A stretch of DNA of 64,000 nucleotides. Source: Zerene cesonia. Its lineage: Eukaryota; Arthropoda; Insecta; Lepidoptera; Pieridae. Positions 60,600-64,000 of the stretch are shown here, piece by piece. The notes below the pieces were generated by a model that saw only the letters and a list, made by a program, of their open reading frames with translations, did not search any database and was not told where the DNA came from. The number at the start of each line of letters is the position of its first letter. Within the stretch, counting starts at the first letter, position 1. The stretch is taken from the NCBI RefSeq assembly GCF_012273895.1, contig NC_052102.1, forward strand, positions 4,238,917 to 4,302,916, read 5' to 3'. A program made the translations under genes and the position numbers.

Positions 60600-62930
60600 A
60601 TTATAATTGTTATGATTGATTATTAGGACGTCCTGTTGCAGAATTTTGATATAGATAAGTGAACTAATGTTATAATGAAGTTCTGATATAGAAAATCAAG
60701 TTGATCTGAAACTCACGTTCGTAAACATACTCTTACGCTTTTAACTATGGGTATATAAGGTACGTTGTTTTCATATTCATATGAAACATGTAGATACCTA
60801 TTAGGAACTTTTTGACGATTACTTGCAAATAATATTTTATACATAGGTCGATATTTTAACATCGACTAATAAGTTAAAAATTATGTATACCCATAACATC
60901 TAGCTATTGTAATAGCAACTATTTTATTCCGAAACTTTGTTTTTCAAAATTTTTTTATAAATCTTATATCAATATTTTACTGTGTAGTTATTTATGTATA
61001 TAATATATGTGATGATATATTTAATTTCTATAGGGCACAACAAATTGTGATAGACGTTCGTTTTAATTCAATGAAACCAATTGTAGCAACCTGCAATTTT
61101 GGGCGAGGGCACGAGCAGGGCATGTGCACTGCCATATGGCGTGAATCCATCCAGCTTACTGAAGCGAGGCCCAAACCTTGCCCAGCGAAGATGTACAAGT
61201 ACTGGAACTTTTTATTCACTTTGTATATTGGAATAAATCGCCTACACCTGCCTAGCGCACATTGCTGTCCTAAGTCTATTATTACTCTTTAAGCCTTCAA
61301 CTGTCTAATTGCTATCGATAATACATACATTTTACTAATACCTAAAGCTGGCTTGTCGTAGTCTTTCAGTGACATCTTATGAACATGATAGATAGCCTAT
61401 CTGTTGAGTGTAATTTTATAATTATTATCTATTGCTTTTATTTATGCAAATAACGGGTGTGTAAAACGATATCGTTTCAATTTATGTTCAATTATAGACC
61501 AGCGTTAATAATAGTTCTCATAAAACATTATTTTTCTTATTAGACGTATATATAATATACTCTATATTTAAATATAATTACATAAGAAGTGTACTTATTA
61601 CAAACGCAGCATGTTCCAGTGTGAATACATACAAAAACAGTGATGAACACAAAAAGTCAACTGTATTATTTTTTATTGAAATAATATTCAACAAAAAGTG
61701 TATTTTTTACCGTATCATACGGCAAGCTATAAAAATGTCGCGGTTTTATTAAACACATGGTGTTAGGGAAAGTTGGATGGTGCCCGTTAGGCTACGAACC
61801 GTGATATCATCAAGACGACTCACGCGCCCGTTTAAATCGTTTGTTAGAGCAATTTTGATTGCGCACGCGTTCCTTGCTTCTACAGAATAGAGCTTGATTA
61901 TTTAAGCTCCACTTAGAAGATGTATATACAAGACATTGTACAATTTTTGTTATCTATCTAGAACATTGTAATCAAATTGTTAGTATGCATTCTTTTTATC
62001 ATTTTCAGAACTAGATGGTTCCTTTTTGTCATGCGAATAAATGTCTTCATGTTTAAGTCTAGTTTATTCACTCGGAGTGGGTTTTGCTTTATCTTTTTTA
62101 CTACAACGTTTATCGTTAAGCCTTAAGCAATGTGTTTCCTCTCATTTGTGTCAAACAGGAATTTTGATCCATATATCGCATGTATCTAAATCCGAGTTAG
62201 TATTATTTTGATAAGTTACTAAGTAACTTCTTATCCGCAGGCTTTTAGAAATGAATAATAGTTATTTTGAGAGATGCTTCACGTATATTTATCTGGACAG
62301 TTTAGAAGGTTCGTTCTGCTATTGAAAATTAAAATAAAAAATTAAATTAATTATGAACTAAAAAAATTAACCATGCAGTTTTTTCAATCAATTTTGTGTT
62401 ACTATTTTGTTTATATTGAAATACCTGCATGAGAGGTTTGTTTGATAACCAATGTTCAAAATGCATCATTTATTATGGGCCTTGCCGTTACCTTTAAATA
62501 ACCTTCGATTTTGACTTCTCAGATCCATTAATTACAGTTTCAGTGACTAAAGTTGCTTTGATCTATATGTAAAGCTTAATTTATTTTTCAGGTTAGGTTT
62601 ACGCAAATGCTTTGATGCAAGTCAATGTCGTACAAAACCGGCTATAACCGGAAAAGTAAAAAATACACAACGACCGTATTTATGTGGGAAAGTGCAAGTT
62701 TGTAATAAAAAATAGTAAGACGGTTAGCCCGGATCCTTTGAGCATAGTGTGACGTCTCTAATAGAATCTTTAAGTGGTTTCCCTTGTCAGCACGTGTTCA
62801 TGCGACCAAAATAAATTGTGTGAACAAAATAAAAAATCCCTCATTTTAATTGTACTTGTATGCTCATTGCGTCTTATAGAAATGCACCTCCCATGACACT
62901 TTGTGTTTAACAGAACTTCTACAAATAATT
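60600..62930. other. Intergenic, little recognised
   Basis: Mostly AT-rich. A segment at about 61040-61210, with higher GC and overlapping open frames on both strands, may be a repeat remnant; another GC-richer spot lies at 61745-61900. No coding region is supported. Confidence 0.4.
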
Positions 62931-62936
62931 GTTCCA

Positions 62937-63104
62937 TCTATATATATAAATTCGTTGCCATACTCCTCCGAAACGGCTGGACCGATTCCTCTGAAATTTG
63001 GTAAGCATATTGGGTAGGTCTGAGAATCGGCCAACATCTATTTTTTATCCCGATATTCCTACGGGATACGGACTTACGCGGGTGAAACCACGGGGCGCAG
63101 CTAG
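62937..63104 (-). repeat. GCTGCGCCCCGCGG-type repeat head with a different body, minus orientation
   Basis: On the minus strand it begins CTAGCTGCGCCCCGTGGTTT and continues CACCCGCGTAAGTCCGTATC, as in the other copies. The rest (CCAATATGCTTACCAAATTT and GGTCCAGCCGTTTCGG read on minus) differs from them. It is a second subfamily sharing the same head. Confidence 0.65.
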
Positions 63105-63689
63105 TATTATGTAAAATTATCATACACAATGTATTTTGATCTAAACATGATACCTATTGGTGGTGTGATTAGAAATTATTTTTATTAAATTAGCCATAAA
63201 TATTTCAAAACAAGTCCATGTTATTTGTTGATAAAATTTATAATTCTAACAAAAATGTTAATAACAAAATTTTTTCATGATTCTTTATAAAGCAAAAATT
63301 CTTGTTTAAAAACATACATTTTATTACATTCTTCACAATATCTTTTGCACAAGTTTCAAATAGCTTAACAATGAATTTACTGTTATACCTTACAGATTCA
63401 TAATCAATATGCTTATTGTATTGAAATACAAATGAGCTTTGGAGTTTGCCCATCTTTTGCAGACTCTAGGTCAAGATAACATACTGATTCGTCTCGAATA
63501 CTTATGTGGAAAATAAAAAAATGTGTAATGTACAGTTTAAATTTTTTTTTAATATCTAGGTATTCTAAACATTTATCAACAAAAATAAAAACCGAACTTC
63601 AATTACGGTTAGCTCAATTAAACAATCACAGCAAATTCCGTCAGACAGAAGAGATTTATTTGCAGACGGGAGACGGACATCAAACGTCA

Positions 63690-64000
63690 ATTAACTGCAT
63701 CTAGGAGCAAACGTGGCGCGCCGCAAGACCGGCTAGGCAGCTAGTGGAATCACCACTTACCGCCTAACCCATTTATACGATGCGCTGGAAACAGGACCAA
63801 ATGAGTTAATGCAAATTTATACTATAAAAATTGTCGCAGGTGCACAGCGGACGGGTTCCAGCCATCGTTGGATTCGATTTAACGCGCTTATGCTGCGAAA
63901 GTGTTATTTATAGCGTACTGCCCACCGTGTTTGTGCTTTAACCGTAAAAACGGCTAGCGTTTCATTTAGTACTGCTAAATCCAGCCAACAACTTTAATGC
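63690..64000. other. GC-richer right edge of the window
   Basis: From ACGTGGCGCGCCGCAAGACC onwards the sequence is GC-richer than the preceding 10 kb, with blocks at 63710-63780 and 63835-63960. No exon can be delimited before the window ends. It could be a promoter or conserved regulatory sequence of a gene to the right. Confidence 0.25.

Noticed and set aside
1..64000. tRNA genes, rRNA, CRISPR arrays and bacterial-type operons
   Set aside because: Looked for and not seen; gene structure with GT-AG introns and lepidopteran repeats makes this a eukaryotic nuclear segment.

Overview
The window is nuclear DNA from an insect, almost certainly a moth or butterfly (Lepidoptera). The base composition is AT-rich, genes are split by short and long introns, and several dispersed repeats match tails that are very common in lepidopteran genomes: the GCTGCGCCCCGCGG... 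repeat, the ...GGGCTGATGATGATG... LINE tail, and others. No bacterial, viral, CRISPR or tRNA features were found. The species cannot be named from the sequence.

Layout. (1) 1-10.4 kb, + strand: the 3' end of a gene whose body lies left of the window. Two coding exons, and possibly an upstream microexon, are separated by a 7.1-kb intron; the product was not recognised. (2) 10.9-15.0 kb, - strand: a complete profilin gene (chickadee orthologue), three coding exons, 126 aa. (3) 15.9-19.1 kb, + strand: a complete eIF4A gene, seven coding exons, 420 aa. It lies head-to-head with profilin across 0.9 kb. (4) 22.1-23.7 kb, - strand: an unrecognised 391-aa two-transmembrane, cysteine-rich protein encoded in one exon, with a probable 5' UTR intron and an overlapping upstream ORF. 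(5) 26.0-29.3 kb, + strand: a complete ASCC1 orthologue (KH plus 2H phosphoesterase-like domain), seven exons, 356 aa. (6) 29.4-44.9 kb: a gene-poor stretch rich in repeats, with one short non-autonomous hAT-like element, several foldback sequences and a few GC-rich blocks. (7) 44.9-53.6 kb, + strand: Schip1 (schwannomin/Merlin-interacting protein 1), whose six common 3' exons can be joined in frame to any of three alternative 5' modules. (8) 53.6-64 kb: no gene found, only repeats and a few GC-rich patches.

The genes do not form a pathway. Profilin and eIF4A are highly expressed housekeeping genes sharing one promoter interval. Schip1 (Hippo signalling and cytoskeletal scaffolding) sits in a gene-poor neighbourhood, which would suit long-range regulation, but the sequence does not prove that. 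The points most worth following up are the alternative Schip1 first exons (one only 41 codons long), the unidentified exon pair at the left edge that is open in two reading frames, and paired foldbacks at 7.7 and 21.6 kb.
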